Below, one piece after another: positions 1 to 8,626 of a DNA stretch of 34,320 nucleotides. The DNA is from Mycobacterium sp. GTDB lineage: Bacteria > Actinomycetota > Actinomycetes > Mycobacteriales > Mycobacteriaceae. A program made the position numbers and the translations under genes. The stretch covers positions 1-34,320 of the forward strand of contig JAOPVI010000183.1 of assembly GCA_025966225.1 (NCBI GenBank), given 5' to 3'. The notes under the pieces were generated by a model. The model was not told where the DNA came from and made no database searches. It saw nothing but the letters and a program-made list of their open reading frames with translations. How positions within the stretch are numbered: position 1 is the first letter of the stretch; the number at the start of each line of letters is the position of its first letter.

Positions 1-275
1 CTCTGTCGCGGCCCGTGGACGCGGCTGACCGCACCGCGCTGCCGATCGCTGGCAACGATCCGGGCGCAACGAAGCAAGCCGCCGAGCTGCTCTCGCTGCT
101 CGGGTACGACTCCGTGGACATGGGACCGCTCACCGAAAGCTGGCGCTCACAAGTGGGCACTCCGGTCTTCTGCGCGCCCTACGCGGTGACCAAGGACGAC
201 CAGTACAGAACCCAGCCGGCCGCTCCCGCCTCTGCTGCCGAGGTCCGCGCGGCGCTGGCGTCGGCACGGCACTGA
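1..275 (+). CDS. NADP/F420-type oxidoreductase, C-terminal fragment (5' end outside window)
   Basis: The reading frame is open from base 3 to a TGA at 273-275 and gives about 90 residues of a C-terminus. The segment with 'ALPIAGNDPGA', 'LLGYDSVDMGPL' and a closing 'GTPVFCAPY' matches the end of NADPH-dependent F420 reductase-like or NADP oxidoreductase proteins. In that family the N-terminal Rossmann domain, which is outside the window, binds NADP(H). An internal GTG at 15 could be mistaken for a start, but codons before it continue the same protein, so the gene is simply truncated by the window edge. It lies in the same direction as the regulator that follows 67 bp later. The family call is fairly secure; the substrate is unknown. 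Confidence 0.7.
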   Translation, partial: LSRPVDAADRTALPIAGNDPGATKQAAELLSLLGYDSVDMGPLTESWRSQVGTPVFCAPYAVTKDDQYRTQPAAPASAAEVRAALASARH

Positions 276-342
276 GCCGCGAACGCCTGCCGGGACAACG
301 CATTGACCCTGGCGTTGGGCGGGACAGTCTTAGGCTCATGGG

Positions 343-1158
343 GTGGCGGCCAACAGCAACGCCCTCGGTGACTACCTTCGGGCACGGCGCGGGCAGGTCG
401 GACCCGAAGACGTCGGACTGGTCCCGGGCGCGCGGCGACGTGTTCAGGGCCTGCGGCGCGAGGAGTTGGCCACGCTGGCGGGCATCAGCTCCGAGTATTA
501 CCTGCGGCTAGAGCAGGGCCGGGACAAGAACCCGTCTGCGCAGGTCCTCGACGCGCTTGCGCGTGTGTTGCAGCTGGACGACAAGGCGACTGAGTATCTG
601 CATCAGCTGGCCAGCCCGACGAGCGGCCGCCGGGATCACGCGAGCGTCGAGGCCGCCGCCGACGGCAGCGCGGAGCTGATCGAACAGTTTGCGATGCCGG
701 CGATCGTGGCCAGCAGATGCCTTGATGTGCTGGCCGCGAACTCGATCGCTCGTGCACTGTCGCCGGGCTTTGCGCCCGGCCGGAACTTCCTGCGCTGGCG
801 GTTGCTGGAACCGTCCGCCCGCGACCTCTATGTCGATTGGGACGAATCGACCGACGTGCTCGTGAGCGGGTTGCGCGAAGCGGCGGCCAGCGATCCGGAT
901 GATCCGCGGCTACGGTTGCTGATTGACGAATTATCCACCGTCAGTGATCGATTCCGCGAACTATGGGCACGCGCAGACGTGGGTTATCGGGTGGGCGTCA
1001 TCCACATGCGCCATCCAAGGGTTGGCGATCTGTATTTGCATCGCAATCGGTTCAACATCCCGCACTCCGGTGGGCAACACCTCCTGATCTATCGCGGTGA
1101 GCCGGGCAGCGACTCGGCCCGAGCACTCGAGACGCTGAGGTCACTGGGCTCCGCCTGA
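343..1158 (+). CDS. XRE-family regulator with MmyB-like ligand-binding domain
   Basis: A 271-residue DNA-binding protein. Residues about 10-80 form a Cro/C1-type helix-turn-helix ('RREELATLAGISSEYYLRLE'), followed by a C-terminal MmyB-like domain at about 105-265 with 'LDVLAANSIARAL', 'NFLRWRLL' and 'VDWDESTDVLV'. In this actinobacterial family the C-terminal part resembles PAS domains and probably binds a lipid-like or small ligand that controls repression. Such regulators often sit beside short-chain dehydrogenases or oxidoreductases, which fits the upstream oxidoreductase tail. The start is GTG at 343; an ATG at 338 is in another frame. A hairpin about 50 bp after the stop probably ends the transcript. 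The regulated gene and ligand cannot be read from sequence. Confidence 0.88.
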   Translation: MAANSNALGDYLRARRGQVGPEDVGLVPGARRRVQGLRREELATLAGISSEYYLRLEQGRDKNPSAQVLDALARVLQLDDKATEYLHQLASPTSGRRDHASVEAAADGSAELIEQFAMPAIVASRCLDVLAANSIARALSPGFAPGRNFLRWRLLEPSARDLYVDWDESTDVLVSGLREAAASDPDDPRLRLLIDELSTVSDRFRELWARADVGYRVGVIHMRHPRVGDLYLHRNRFNIPHSGGQHLLIYRGEPGSDSARALETLRSLGSA

Positions 1159-1207
1159 CAGGCTGACCAGATCGCGCACTAATTCTGGGCCGATGAGGTT
1201 CATCGAC

Positions 1208-1231
1208 GGCCACGGTGCCTAAACCGTGGCC
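1208..1231 (+). terminator. Hairpin after the XRE regulator, probable terminator
   Basis: A perfect 9-bp inverted repeat, GGCCACGGT at 1208-1216 and ACCGTGGCC at 1223-1231, encloses a 6-base loop. It begins 50 bp after the regulator stop. There is no T-run after it, but many mycobacterial terminators lack one. A palindromic operator is the alternative. Confidence 0.5.
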
Positions 1232-1288
1232 ATCGGAGGATTCCTTCGGTGCGTAGTTAGGCCCGTGGCACCGCGCCCGCGGCGCTGC

Positions 1289-1501
1289 GGGCTTCGATCG
1301 CCTTGGCTGTTGCGTTGGTTCACCGAGACCCCGAAGGATCGGATGGCCGCAGCGATCGACCGGACAGTTCAGCTCGTCGACAGCAGCGCGTTGCGCGTGC
1401 CGGAGGGCCAGCCGATCCCCGTCGAAAAGTTCAGCGAAGCCGTCTATTTGGCTGAAGCTCCCGAACACGGGGGCAAACCGCTACTGGTTTTCGAACCGTA
1501 G
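1289..1501 (+). pseudogene. Remnant of a zinc-type quinone oxidoreductase/enoyl reductase (C-terminal piece)
   Basis: About 70 codons resemble the extreme C-terminus of MDR-superfamily quinone oxidoreductases. They include 'WLLRWFTETPKDR', then 'LRVPEGQPIPVEKFSEAV' and the end 'GGKPLLVFEP', where family members have a substrate-loop segment and a closing GGK-hydrophobic motif. The family is normally about 320-340 residues, but the N-terminal catalytic and Rossmann parts are absent. Upstream in-frame codons (from 1226) do not look like the family and there is no convincing ribosome binding site. I read this as a deletion remnant rather than a working gene. A short expressed protein is possible but unlikely. 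Confidence 0.55.
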
Positions 1502-1592
1502 AAGACAGATATGTCCGACAAACCGAGCCGACGGCCGACACGCTGTTAGCGGCACCTGCGAGGCCGGTCATGACGACCGCAGCGTGATCCCG

Positions 1593-2978
1593 CTAGGCGA
1601 CGTTTTGAACACGGTCTTCGATGCTCGGCGGCGGGGGGCGCAGTCTCGGTCGCAGGGTGACCAGTGAGCCCGACCGAACCACGCCGATCGGGGCAGAGGC
1701 CGCCAACTGCGCGATGCCCGACGTGCGCAGCGCCCGTGCAGCTTTGGCCTGGCGATAGCCGATGTGCATCCCCATCATGGTGGGGATGACGAGTCCGGCG
1801 AGGCCCGGCAGGGCCACCGCGAACATGGCTGACAACGACGCGACGACGATGACCTGCCCGTAGGCATGCAGGAACGTCTGCAACGGTCCGGGGAGGACCG
1901 CGCCGGGTTCGACCCGCGAAGCCAAGGACGTCGACGACTTCCCCACCAACGCGGTGTTGGCATCGAATGAGGATGCTGAGCTGCCCGAACGCATTTGGCT
2001 CGAACCGTCCAAGAGCGTCGGGATCCCGGTTGCCTTGCCCGTGGATGGTGAGCCGGAAGCTTGAATCATTAGCCGCAGGATCTGAAGGGGCGACAATGCG
2101 GGAGCGCCGCGGGCGCCTGATCGGCCGCGGCCGCTCACGGCCTCGGTGACGAGTGGAACCTCGGCCGTGGGGACGGCTGGCGGGGAGGCCACCTCGGCAG
2201 GCGGCGGGGTGATTGGAGCAACGGGGTCGGTGGTCGGGGTGATTGATTGTTCGGGGATTGACGCTTGCTCGTTGGTGCTCGCCGCGGTGTCACTCGAGCT
2301 CGAGTCGCCTTCGCCCGCATCCTGCTGACCGGCATTGGGTGCCGTGGGCAGGGGGGTCGGATCTGATGCCTCCGCATTCGACGCCGAGGGGACCTGGTCG
2401 GAACCCGATGCAGACGCGTCATTGTCTGGGGTTGGCGGGTCGTCAGTCGGCGGTGAGTCTGTCGGAAACGGCTGCGGCTCATTGGTCGTGGGCGGTGACG
2501 CCACTTCGCCGGTTGGTGCGGTGTCGGTCGGAGGTGTCGGGTCGCTGGTCGGTGCGGCCTCCTCATCGGTCGACGCGGCGTCGGTCGCGAAGGCCGAGTC
2601 GGCGGTCAACGCGGAAACGGCGGAAACCCGACGAGCGCCGACTGCCTCTGTCACATTCCGCGTGATCCGTGTTGTTGGCTTGGTGTCTGGCTTCCTGCGG
2701 GCGGTGGGTGAGTTGGAGGCAGGTTTTTGGCGTATCCGGTGGTTTGTCGTCGCGTGGACGTGCTCTGACCGCACGTGAACCCGCGCCACGTTAGTGGCGC
2801 CGTGCCTCGTACCGCTTGCCGGGCTGGCGGCACGACGCTCTGCGGCAGAAGAACCGCGGGTGTGGTTGCAGGCTCCGGATCCGGAATCGGCGAACGCGGT
2901 CGCGCCACCGGTCCCCACCAGCAGGCCGGCCGCAAGGAACCACGCCCCCGCTGCAATACGCCTACGAGAAGAGGTCAA
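1593..2978 (-). CDS. Secreted or cell-envelope Pro/Thr/Ser-rich protein of unknown function
   Basis: I chose a TTG start at 2978 because GGGAGG lies 6 bases before it and an arginine-rich signal peptide follows directly ('SSRRRIAAGAWFLAAGLL', then 'ATAFA'). The product is 461 residues. About residues 100-280 are low-complexity, rich in Pro, Thr, Ser, Ala, Asp and Glu, which suggests an extended wall-spanning stalk, perhaps glycosylated. Near residues 375-402 there is a hydrophobic segment ('VIVVASLSAMFAVALPGL'), followed by a basic tail, so the protein may be anchored in the membrane by its C-terminus. A longer in-frame extension to 3041 exists but lacks a signal-peptide-like start. No catalytic domain is recognised. 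It is divergent from the broken secreted-protein gene to its right. Confidence 0.72.
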   Translation of the reverse strand: MTSSRRRIAAGAWFLAAGLLVGTGGATAFADSGSGACNHTRGSSAAERRAASPASGTRHGATNVARVHVRSEHVHATTNHRIRQKPASNSPTARRKPDTKPTTRITRNVTEAVGARRVSAVSALTADSAFATDAASTDEEAAPTSDPTPPTDTAPTGEVASPPTTNEPQPFPTDSPPTDDPPTPDNDASASGSDQVPSASNAEASDPTPLPTAPNAGQQDAGEGDSSSSDTAASTNEQASIPEQSITPTTDPVAPITPPPAEVASPPAVPTAEVPLVTEAVSGRGRSGARGAPALSPLQILRLMIQASGSPSTGKATGIPTLLDGSSQMRSGSSASSFDANTALVGKSSTSLASRVEPGAVLPGPLQTFLHAYGQVIVVASLSAMFAVALPGLAGLVIPTMMGMHIGYRQAKAARALRTSGIAQLAASAPIGVVRSGSLVTLRPRLRPPPPSIEDRVQNVA

Positions 2979-3166
2979 GTCGTCCCTCCCGCCCCACACC
3001 ACAGTCGGACCCCAAATCCGACAGTCCTGGAATTGTGGCACGAAGTTACGTCACGAAATGCACCGATGCGAATCAACGTGCCGTCGTGCAGGCGATCGTC
3101 TTGTTCTCATCACCACCCCCGACCAGAAACACTCCGCCCTCGGCGACGATGCTGCGGACGTCGACG

Positions 3167-4264
3167 ATGGCTACCGCCAGAAGTAGCGAATGTCGGCAGC
3201 TGGGTTCGGGCTGCCGCAGAAAAGGCACCGGGGGCCGAAGAATCAAGGGGCTCCTGATCGCGGGAGTCGCACTGGTCGGAGCCGGGGCGATCGTCGTCAG
3301 CCCAGTCGTGGCGTCACCGCCAGACATTCATCTGCCGGCCGTTCAGCTATCGGCGGCGATGCAACAGGCGGGCCTCGAGAACCCGATCACCGTCTTCGCG
3401 CCGATCTTCGCCCAACCTTGGCCGATGCTCAGCGGGTCATTTCGAATTCGATCGAGAACCCGGCCCCGATTGTTCAATCGGTGCTGCTGAATCAGTCGAA
3501 CAATGCCTTCGACTTGGTCGCCGGTGTAGGTGAAGGGGCGGCCGTGCTCGGCACTGCCGCGTTCGACACTCCGACGGCCATCGTGAAGGCGGCCAGGCAA
3601 GTGTTGGCAGGCGACGTCACCGGTGCGCTTGCGACGCTCTCGTCGGTGACCCTGCAACCGCTGCAGGCAGCCGCTGGTGCCGTCCTTCGATCAGTTCAGG
3701 ACGTCATCGACAATCAGTTGGCAATCGCAGGCCGACTCGTAGAGGCCGTGCCCGATGCGGCAATGCGTGTCGTCACATCGGTCGTCAACTCAGTCGCCCT
3801 GACGACCCGCGCAGTCGTACAGGCCGGCTTGGGTGTGGTGAGCGCCGCCACGACCCTCAATCCGGTCAAGGTGGCGAACGCGTTCACCAACGGCGCGGCG
3901 AACGTGACCTCGGTGCTCGAGCAGACCACCATCGGCGGGTCGCAACTGCCCAGGGAACGCAGCTAGAGCGCGTCGCGCCCCGGACGCCAAGCATCGTGGT
4001 GGCCGTCAACTCCGGGCGCGCCGAGATCGCCCATGCCATCTCACCGCAGAAGCGGGCGGTTGCACAGGCGGCGGACACGACGGTCGCGAGTAAGGCGTTG
4101 GTGGCGACGAGCACCACGACGCAGCCTGCGCTGGTCAAGGCCAAGCCCAAGGGCCCGGTGCGCAAGATCGTCGCTGCGGTCCGCAAGGAAATCAAGACCG
4201 TCGTCAAGGGGTCAAGGCCGCGCTCCGCGGTCCGGCCAAGAAGGCGGAAGCGTCAAAGGAGTAG
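3167..4264 (+). pseudogene. Secreted mycobacterial protein gene broken by three single-base frameshifts
   Basis: A signal-peptide-like segment ('IKGLLIAGVALVGAGAIVV' then 'VVASPP') starts in one frame. Homologous-looking sequence then continues through two further frame changes. The first break is at about 3413-3416, where 'ENPITVFAPIFAQ' joins 'LADAQRVISNSIENPAP'. The second is between about 3935 and 3965, before 'SIVVAVNSGRAEIAHAISPQ'. The third is in a G-run at 4208-4211, after which the Lys-rich tail 'GPAKKAEASKE' ends at TAG 4262-4264. Each break is repaired by adding one base, giving about 365 residues. The intact protein would be exported, alpha-helical, Ala/Val-rich and with a basic tail, like several unnamed mycobacterial exported proteins. 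The start is uncertain (ATG 3149 or 3167). Sequencing error is possible. Confidence 0.7.
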
Positions 4265-4294
4265 TAGCAGGAGTCGTAGCTTCACCAGTTGACC

Positions 4295-4323
4295 AGTGGG
4301 CCCCCTCAGCGAGGGGGCCCACT
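4295..4323 (+). terminator. Strong GC-rich hairpin terminator
   Basis: A perfect 12-bp stem, AGTGGGCCCCCT at 4295-4306 and AGGGGGCCCACT at 4312-4323, with a 5-base loop. It lies 30 bp after the restored stop of the frameshifted secreted-protein gene. No T-tract follows, as is common in mycobacteria. Confidence 0.82.
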
Positions 4324-4530
4324 GCTCTGTAGCGGACCCGGCATCCACGAATGTCATCCGGGACTGTGCGATACCGGCATTCGCGTGTGGTCTGAAACAC
4401 CATCGAGTGCCGTGTCGGGGGGTGGCCGGGTACGGTCAGCCAACTCCGTACGCTGGCCTTATCGGTAGGTCGATGTTGCGCATCCGCAGAATTTCCGGTG
4501 TAGCGACCGCGGCGCCCTCACAATGTCCCC

Positions 4531-5085
4531 ATGGTCATAGTGCCGGCCATCGTCTGGCGAGGCGGTCGCGTGCGCCGAGGTGCGACCGTGGGCGTCTGCG
4601 CGGGCTTGTTCTTCGGTGTGCTGGCCTGGGTGGACTCCGGGATGGTGATTTCCGGGGCCGTCGTCTTCGTCGTACTTGGCGTCGGCTGTGGTTTCTGGAT
4701 GGGCCGCCAGATGTCCCGATATTGGCCGCGCGCAGACGAATTGAGTGGTGCGCAACGGGTAGCGGTGGTTGCTGCCGCGCGGCACGGCGACCGCATCGGT
4801 GACGGCTCACTCGCACCGGCGCTTGCGGACTACAGCGGCGGACTGCGCCGGGCGGCGGGCAGGTATGGACCGTGGCGCTGGGTAGTGGTGTTCGTTCTGG
4901 TCGTCGCTGCCGCGATGGCGCTGTATGACGCGGTCCTTGGCTCACTCGGTAATGCCGTCGTCTCGGCCGTCTACGTGATGCTCGCCGGTCTCGAACTGCT
5001 CTGGTGGCCGAAGCGGCGAGAAAAGCTGCTCACCAACGCCGACCGCGCCGCGGCGATGGCGCGTCACACGGACGTTCCCGACTGA
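4531..5085 (+). CDS. Four-helix membrane protein of unknown function
   Basis: A 184-residue protein with four predicted membrane segments at about 17-34, 39-57, 115-133 and 140-159. A hydrophilic stretch at about 60-112 lies between the two pairs, and a charged tail ('WWPKRREKLL', 'NADRAAAMAR') follows the last helix. No known motif is visible; it resembles small conserved membrane proteins common in mycobacteria. The ATG at 4531 is used because upstream codons do not continue the pattern, but no clear ribosome binding site precedes it. The 207 bp between the terminator at 4323 and this gene show no other feature. It stands alone between a terminator and an oppositely transcribed gene. Confidence 0.7.
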   Translation: MVIVPAIVWRGGRVRRGATVGVCAGLFFGVLAWVDSGMVISGAVVFVVLGVGCGFWMGRQMSRYWPRADELSGAQRVAVVAAARHGDRIGDGSLAPALADYSGGLRRAAGRYGPWRWVVVFVLVVAAAMALYDAVLGSLGNAVVSAVYVMLAGLELLWWPKRREKLLTNADRAAAMARHTDVPD

Positions 5086-5155
5086 GCGGCCAGTGCGCTT
5101 TCGATGCGCCGCGACCGTGTGGGGTGCCTTCTGCGCCTGCGACGGCGCCCGGGCA

Positions 5156-5398
5156 CTAGGGGTGGGAGTGGTCCTCCACCAGTCCGGCCGCAGTTGCGGT
5201 GTTGATCGCGCGTTGCCACGACAACTCGGCGATCACGACGGTTCCGAGTGCTGCGGCAACGGCCACCAGCGAACCGACCCAGTGCACCCAGGCCGGACCT
5301 GCGTGAAGGCCATCGATCAGCGCCAATGACGATACGGCGGCCAATGCCATCACGGCGCCCAGTGCGATCGGCCGCCGATTCGAATGGGAAGTACTCAT
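5156..5398 (-). CDS. Small two-helix membrane protein
   Basis: An 80-residue protein with hydrophobic segments at about 11-28 and 36-57 and a short polar C-terminus ending 'VEDHSHP'. The start is ATG at 5398; GGAGG sits one base before it, unusually close, so initiation strength is uncertain. A longer in-frame extension up to 5611 overlaps galK and is not credible. It is transcribed in the same direction as galK, 55 bp downstream of the galK stop, so it could be co-transcribed, although nothing links it to galactose use. Function unknown. Confidence 0.6.
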   Translation of the reverse strand: MSTSHSNRRPIALGAVMALAAVSSLALIDGLHAGPAWVHWVGSLVAVAAALGTVVIAELSWQRAINTATAAGLVEDHSHP

Positions 5399-5453
5399 GC
5401 CTCCAAGGTCCACGAGCCAGTTAATGAGCGCCCAAGGTCCGGCTATGAAATTC

Positions 5454-6566
5454 CTATGAATGCTCGGGCTCGGATTCCATGGAGGCCCCGGCCCCAGCGT
5501 AGGTGCGGGCGATCGTCGGCCGGTCGTAACCGGCGTCGCGCACTGCCCCGTGCACGGCTTCCTCAACGGTGTGGACGCACGCGGTGGGAACCAGGGCGAT
5601 GACGCAGCCACCGAAGCCGCCGCCGGTCATCCGCGCCCCGAGCGCGCCGGCCCGCACGGCGGTGTCGGCGATCAGGTCGATGTGGTCAGTAGTGATCTCG
5701 AAGTCGTCGCGCATGGAGGCGTGCGACGTCGTGAAGATCCGCCCCACTTCTTCGAAGTCGGAATCGGCAAGTGCGGCAACGGCGTCGAGCACCCGCTGGT
5801 TCTCGGTCAGGATGTGACGGGCACGCCTGGCGTCGACGGGCTCCTTCACCGTCCCAAGCGCGGGTAGGCCGCGGTCCTGAACCTCGCGCAGCGAGTGCAC
5901 TCCGAGGTCGGCCGCCGCCCGCTCACACGACGCACGCCGCGCCGCGTACTCACCACCCGCGTGACGGTGTGGCGCGTGCGAGTTGATCAGAAGCAATGCG
6001 ACGTCCGCAGTGGCCGGATCGAACGGCACCGGTGAGACGGTCGTGTCCTGGAAGTCGATCAACAGCGCATGTCGTGGTTGCCCGCACAGCGACGCCAGTT
6101 GGTCCATCAAACCCGTTGGGGCGCCCACATACTCGTTCTCCGCCAGCTGCGCGATGCGCGCCTGCTCGATGCGGTCGAGGTCCGGTCCGTTGACGGCCGT
6201 GATAGCGCCGAGGACCGCGCACTCCAGTGCCGCGGACGACGACAGTCCCGAGCCCAGCTCGACCCCACTGGTAATCGACATCGTGCCACCCACCACCTGG
6301 TGACCGGCACGACGCAACGCCCACACCACCCCGGCCACGTAGGCGGCCCAGCCGGTGACGTCACCGGGGGAAGTGTCGAGCGCGATCGCGACCTCACCGC
6401 GTTCGCGATCGCTGCTTACGACGATCGCCGAGTCGTCATCGGGGACGTAGCTCACGACGGTGCGCTCGGGAAGTGCGATGGGAAGCGCGAAACCCTGGTT
6501 GTAGTCGGTGTGTTCCCCGATGAGATTGATCCGGCCAGGCGCCGCGGATCTGATCACGGGGGTCAT
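5454..6566 (-). CDS. galK: Galactokinase
   Basis: Phosphorylates D-galactose to galactose-1-phosphate with ATP, the first committed step of the Leloir pathway in the cytoplasm. All three GHMP-kinase signatures are present in the 370-residue protein. The galactokinase motif '[19 protein letters not shown]' is at residues 11-29, the phosphate-binding loop '[11 protein letters not shown]' at 105-115, and the C-terminal 'MTGGGFGGC' at 313-321. Arg12 and Asp155 (in 'GLMDQL') fit the catalytic pair of the family. The length is normal. The ATG at 6566 overlaps the galT stop as ATGA, so the two are translationally coupled. It is the last Leloir gene of the leftward DeoR-galT-galK operon; galE is not in the window. 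Confidence 0.95.
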   Translation of the reverse strand: MTPVIRSAAPGRINLIGEHTDYNQGFALPIALPERTVVSYVPDDDSAIVVSSDRERGEVAIALDTSPGDVTGWAAYVAGVVWALRRAGHQVVGGTMSITSGVELGSGLSSSAALECAVLGAITAVNGPDLDRIEQARIAQLAENEYVGAPTGLMDQLASLCGQPRHALLIDFQDTTVSPVPFDPATADVALLLINSHAPHRHAGGEYAARRASCERAAADLGVHSLREVQDRGLPALGTVKEPVDARRARHILTENQRVLDAVAALADSDFEEVGRIFTTSHASMRDDFEITTDHIDLIADTAVRAGALGARMTGGGFGGCVIALVPTACVHTVEEAVHGAVRDAGYDRPTIARTYAGAGASMESEPEHS

Positions 6567-7669
6567 GCTCCAAGCTCCCGTAGCCGGAGGGCGACACTTT
6601 CCGGCGTCACGTCGCTGAGGAACGCGTCCATCGCCGACTCGGAACCGGCCAGGAACTTCAATTTGGTGGCGCTGCGGCGCACCGACATCAGTTCGACGTG
6701 GAAGTACCCCTCCCGTTGCACCTCGGTGTCCGAGTACTGGTGCAAGGCCGAGATGTAGGGCAGCGGCGTCGGGTACATGAGGTCGAACCGATGGAGCACG
6801 TCGCGGTACATGGATGCGAATCCCGCCAGTTCGGCCTCGTCGAGCTCGATCAGATTGCGCACGAACCTGTTCGGGTAGATGTGGACCTCGACCGGCCAGC
6901 GTGCGGCGAATGGGACGAACGCCGTGAAGTGCTCGGTTCGGGCGATGACGCGGCTGGCGTCGGCGACCTCGTGCGCGAGGATGTCGGCAAACAGGTTGCC
7001 GCCGTGGCGCACCGAGTGCGCCCTGGCCTCGGCAAGCATGTGGGCCGCTCGGGGCGCGAGGTACGGATAGCCGTAGATCTGGCCGTGAGGATGGGTGAGT
7101 GTCACGCCGATCTCCTCGCCGCGGTTCTCGAAGCAGAACACCTGCTCGATCCCGGGTCGGGCCAGTAGGTCGGCAGTGCGGTGGCGCCATGCGTCGACGA
7201 CGAGGCGGGCGTGGGCGGGCTCGAGGTCGGCGAACGACGCGGTGTGGCTGCTGGAGAACGAAATGACCTCGCAGCGGCCGTGTCCCGGTGCGCTGACGAA
7301 GTCATCGTCATCGGTGGAAGGGAGGGCGAAGGGCGCACCGTGCGCTCCCGACAGGCTCGGGAAGCGGTTCTCGAAGACGACGACGTCGTAGTCGGGGGCG
7401 GGTACCTCGCTGCTCAACCCAGTGGACCCCGGACAGAGCGGGCAGAGGTCGGCAGCCGGCTTGTAGGTGCGGTCCTGCCGCAATGCCGCGATGACCACCC
7501 ACTGCCCGGTCTGACGATCGAAGCGCAACTCCGACTGTTGCTCGCCTCGGCCGGGGAGTGGCCGTCGATCGGCAACGGGGGTGGGGACGTGACCGGGCAA
7601 CGAGAAGAAGAGCATGTCGCGGCCGTCGGCCAGTGTCCACGGAATCGGCTCTGCGGTCACGTGTTTCAT
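6563..7669 (-). CDS. galT: Galactose-1-phosphate uridylyltransferase
   Basis: Transfers UMP from UDP-glucose to galactose-1-phosphate, giving UDP-galactose and glucose-1-phosphate. The 368-residue protein carries the class I GalT features: a zinc-site 'CPLCPG' at about 76-81, '[10 protein letters not shown]' at 99-108, and the active-site '[11 protein letters not shown]' with His193 and His195. His195 is the expected uridylylated nucleophile. A C-terminal histidine-triad half includes 'EVHIYPNRF' and '[12 protein letters not shown]'. The ATG at 7669 overlaps the stop of the DeoR regulator as ATGA, which argues against the longer N-terminal extension in the same frame. Expression is therefore tied to the regulator and to galK. 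Confidence 0.95.
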   Translation of the reverse strand: MKHVTAEPIPWTLADGRDMLFFSLPGHVPTPVADRRPLPGRGEQQSELRFDRQTGQWVVIAALRQDRTYKPAADLCPLCPGSTGLSSEVPAPDYDVVVFENRFPSLSGAHGAPFALPSTDDDDFVSAPGHGRCEVISFSSSHTASFADLEPAHARLVVDAWRHRTADLLARPGIEQVFCFENRGEEIGVTLTHPHGQIYGYPYLAPRAAHMLAEARAHSVRHGGNLFADILAHEVADASRVIARTEHFTAFVPFAARWPVEVHIYPNRFVRNLIELDEAELAGFASMYRDVLHRFDLMYPTPLPYISALHQYSDTEVQREGYFHVELMSVRRSATKLKFLAGSESAMDAFLSDVTPESVALRLRELGA

Positions 7670-8454
7670 TGCCCGCCCACGGGTGCGATCACCAGGTCGC
7701 CGACGTGCGCCGCGACGCCGGCACGGTCCGCACCGGTCAGGCCGTCGTCGACGATCATGGTCTGGACTTGGCTCAGCCTTGCGAAGACGCATGCGCCGAC
7801 CTCGCGGTACTTGGTGTGATCGGCCAGCACCACCAATCGGCCGCCGATGGCGATCAACGTCCGATTCGTCTGCGCCTCAGCGATGTTCGGTGACGTGAGG
7901 CCCGCCTCGGGGTCGAACCCGTGCACGCCGAGGTAGGTGGCATCCACCCGGAACGACCCAATCGCGGCGTCGGCGACGGGACCCACCAGCGCATCCGACG
8001 GGGTGCGCACCCCGCCGCTGAGATAGACCAGGGGAGCGCCCGCACCGTCTGCGGTGGGGCCCGTGAGCTCTTGAAAGATGTTGATGGAATTGGTGACCAC
8101 CGTGATCGAGGACCGGGCGTAGAGCTGGCGAGCCAACTCCGTGGTGGTGGTGCCCGCACCGATCGCGATCGTCATTCCGTCCTCGACGGTTGCGCCAGCC
8201 GCGGCGGCGATCGCGGCCTTCTCGGCGCGCTGCTGACCGGCCTTGACCGACGACCACGGTTCCTCGCCCCGGTTGTGCCGCGTCACCGCGCCGCCATGCA
8301 CCTTGCGCAGGAGGTCCTGGGCGTCGAGGCTGTCGAGGTCGCGGCGGACCGTCATCTCCGACACCGCGAGTTCGGCCGCCAGCTCCGCCACCCGCACCGC
8401 GCCTCCGGAGTTGAGGGCGCGCAGGATCGCGCTGCGTCGTTCGGCGGCAAGCAT
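7666..8454 (-). CDS. DeoR/GlpR-family repressor of the galactose locus
   Basis: A 262-residue regulator with an N-terminal DeoR winged helix-turn-helix ('RVAELAAELAVSEMTVRRDL' at about 21-40, then 'LLRKVHGGA'). A C-terminal sugar-phosphate-sensing domain (DeoRC fold) follows, with 'IGAGTTTTELARQL', 'VTNSINIFQEL', 'YLSGGV', and 'ADHTKYREVG'. DeoR proteins usually repress adjacent sugar-use genes and are released by a phosphorylated sugar. Galactose-1-phosphate or a related metabolite is a reasonable guess here. It heads the operon with galT and galK and faces the symporter gene across a 172-bp region that probably carries its operators. The start at ATG 8454 is preceded by a GAGGGAG about 11 bases upstream; a longer frame to 8547 would cover the promoter region. 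Confidence 0.88.
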   Translation of the reverse strand: MLAAERRSAILRALNSGGAVRVAELAAELAVSEMTVRRDLDSLDAQDLLRKVHGGAVTRHNRGEEPWSSVKAGQQRAEKAAIAAAAGATVEDGMTIAIGAGTTTTELARQLYARSSITVVTNSINIFQELTGPTADGAGAPLVYLSGGVRTPSDALVGPVADAAIGSFRVDATYLGVHGFDPEAGLTSPNIAEAQTNRTLIAIGGRLVVLADHTKYREVGACVFARLSQVQTMIVDDGLTGADRAGVAAHVGDLVIAPVGGQ

Positions 8455-8626
8455 CGCTAGTGGCACTCCCTCACAAAGACGGCGCGCGGCCAAATCGAAC
8501 ACTAACAAACAACGGCGGTCGATTTTGGCAGTTTTCTTTGGAAACACTTGTTATCAGCTGCGCGATTCTGTTAGAACTTGTTTGACAGTGGTCCGGATCA
8601 CTCAACGAAGGAGCTGATGGCCGACG
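8455..8626. promoter_or_regulatory. Divergent promoter/operator region between the DeoR operon and the symporter
   Basis: This 172-bp region is AT-richer than its surroundings and contains repeated TTGTT/AACAA elements. CTAACA at 8502-8507 and CAAACAA at 8506-8512 are mirrored as inverted copies by TGTTAG at 8569-8574 and TTGTTTG at 8578-8584; TTGTTA occurs again at 8548-8553. A possible rightward promoter is TTGGCA (8525-8530), an 18-base spacer and TGTTAT (8549-8554). AAGGAG at 8608-8613 is the ribosome binding site for the symporter. The repeats are seen directly; assigning them to the DeoR protein is inference. Confidence 0.5.

Noticed and set aside
6567..7190. N-terminal extension of galactokinase
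   Set aside because: It is a shadow of galT; the family motif begins 10 residues after the ATG at 6566.
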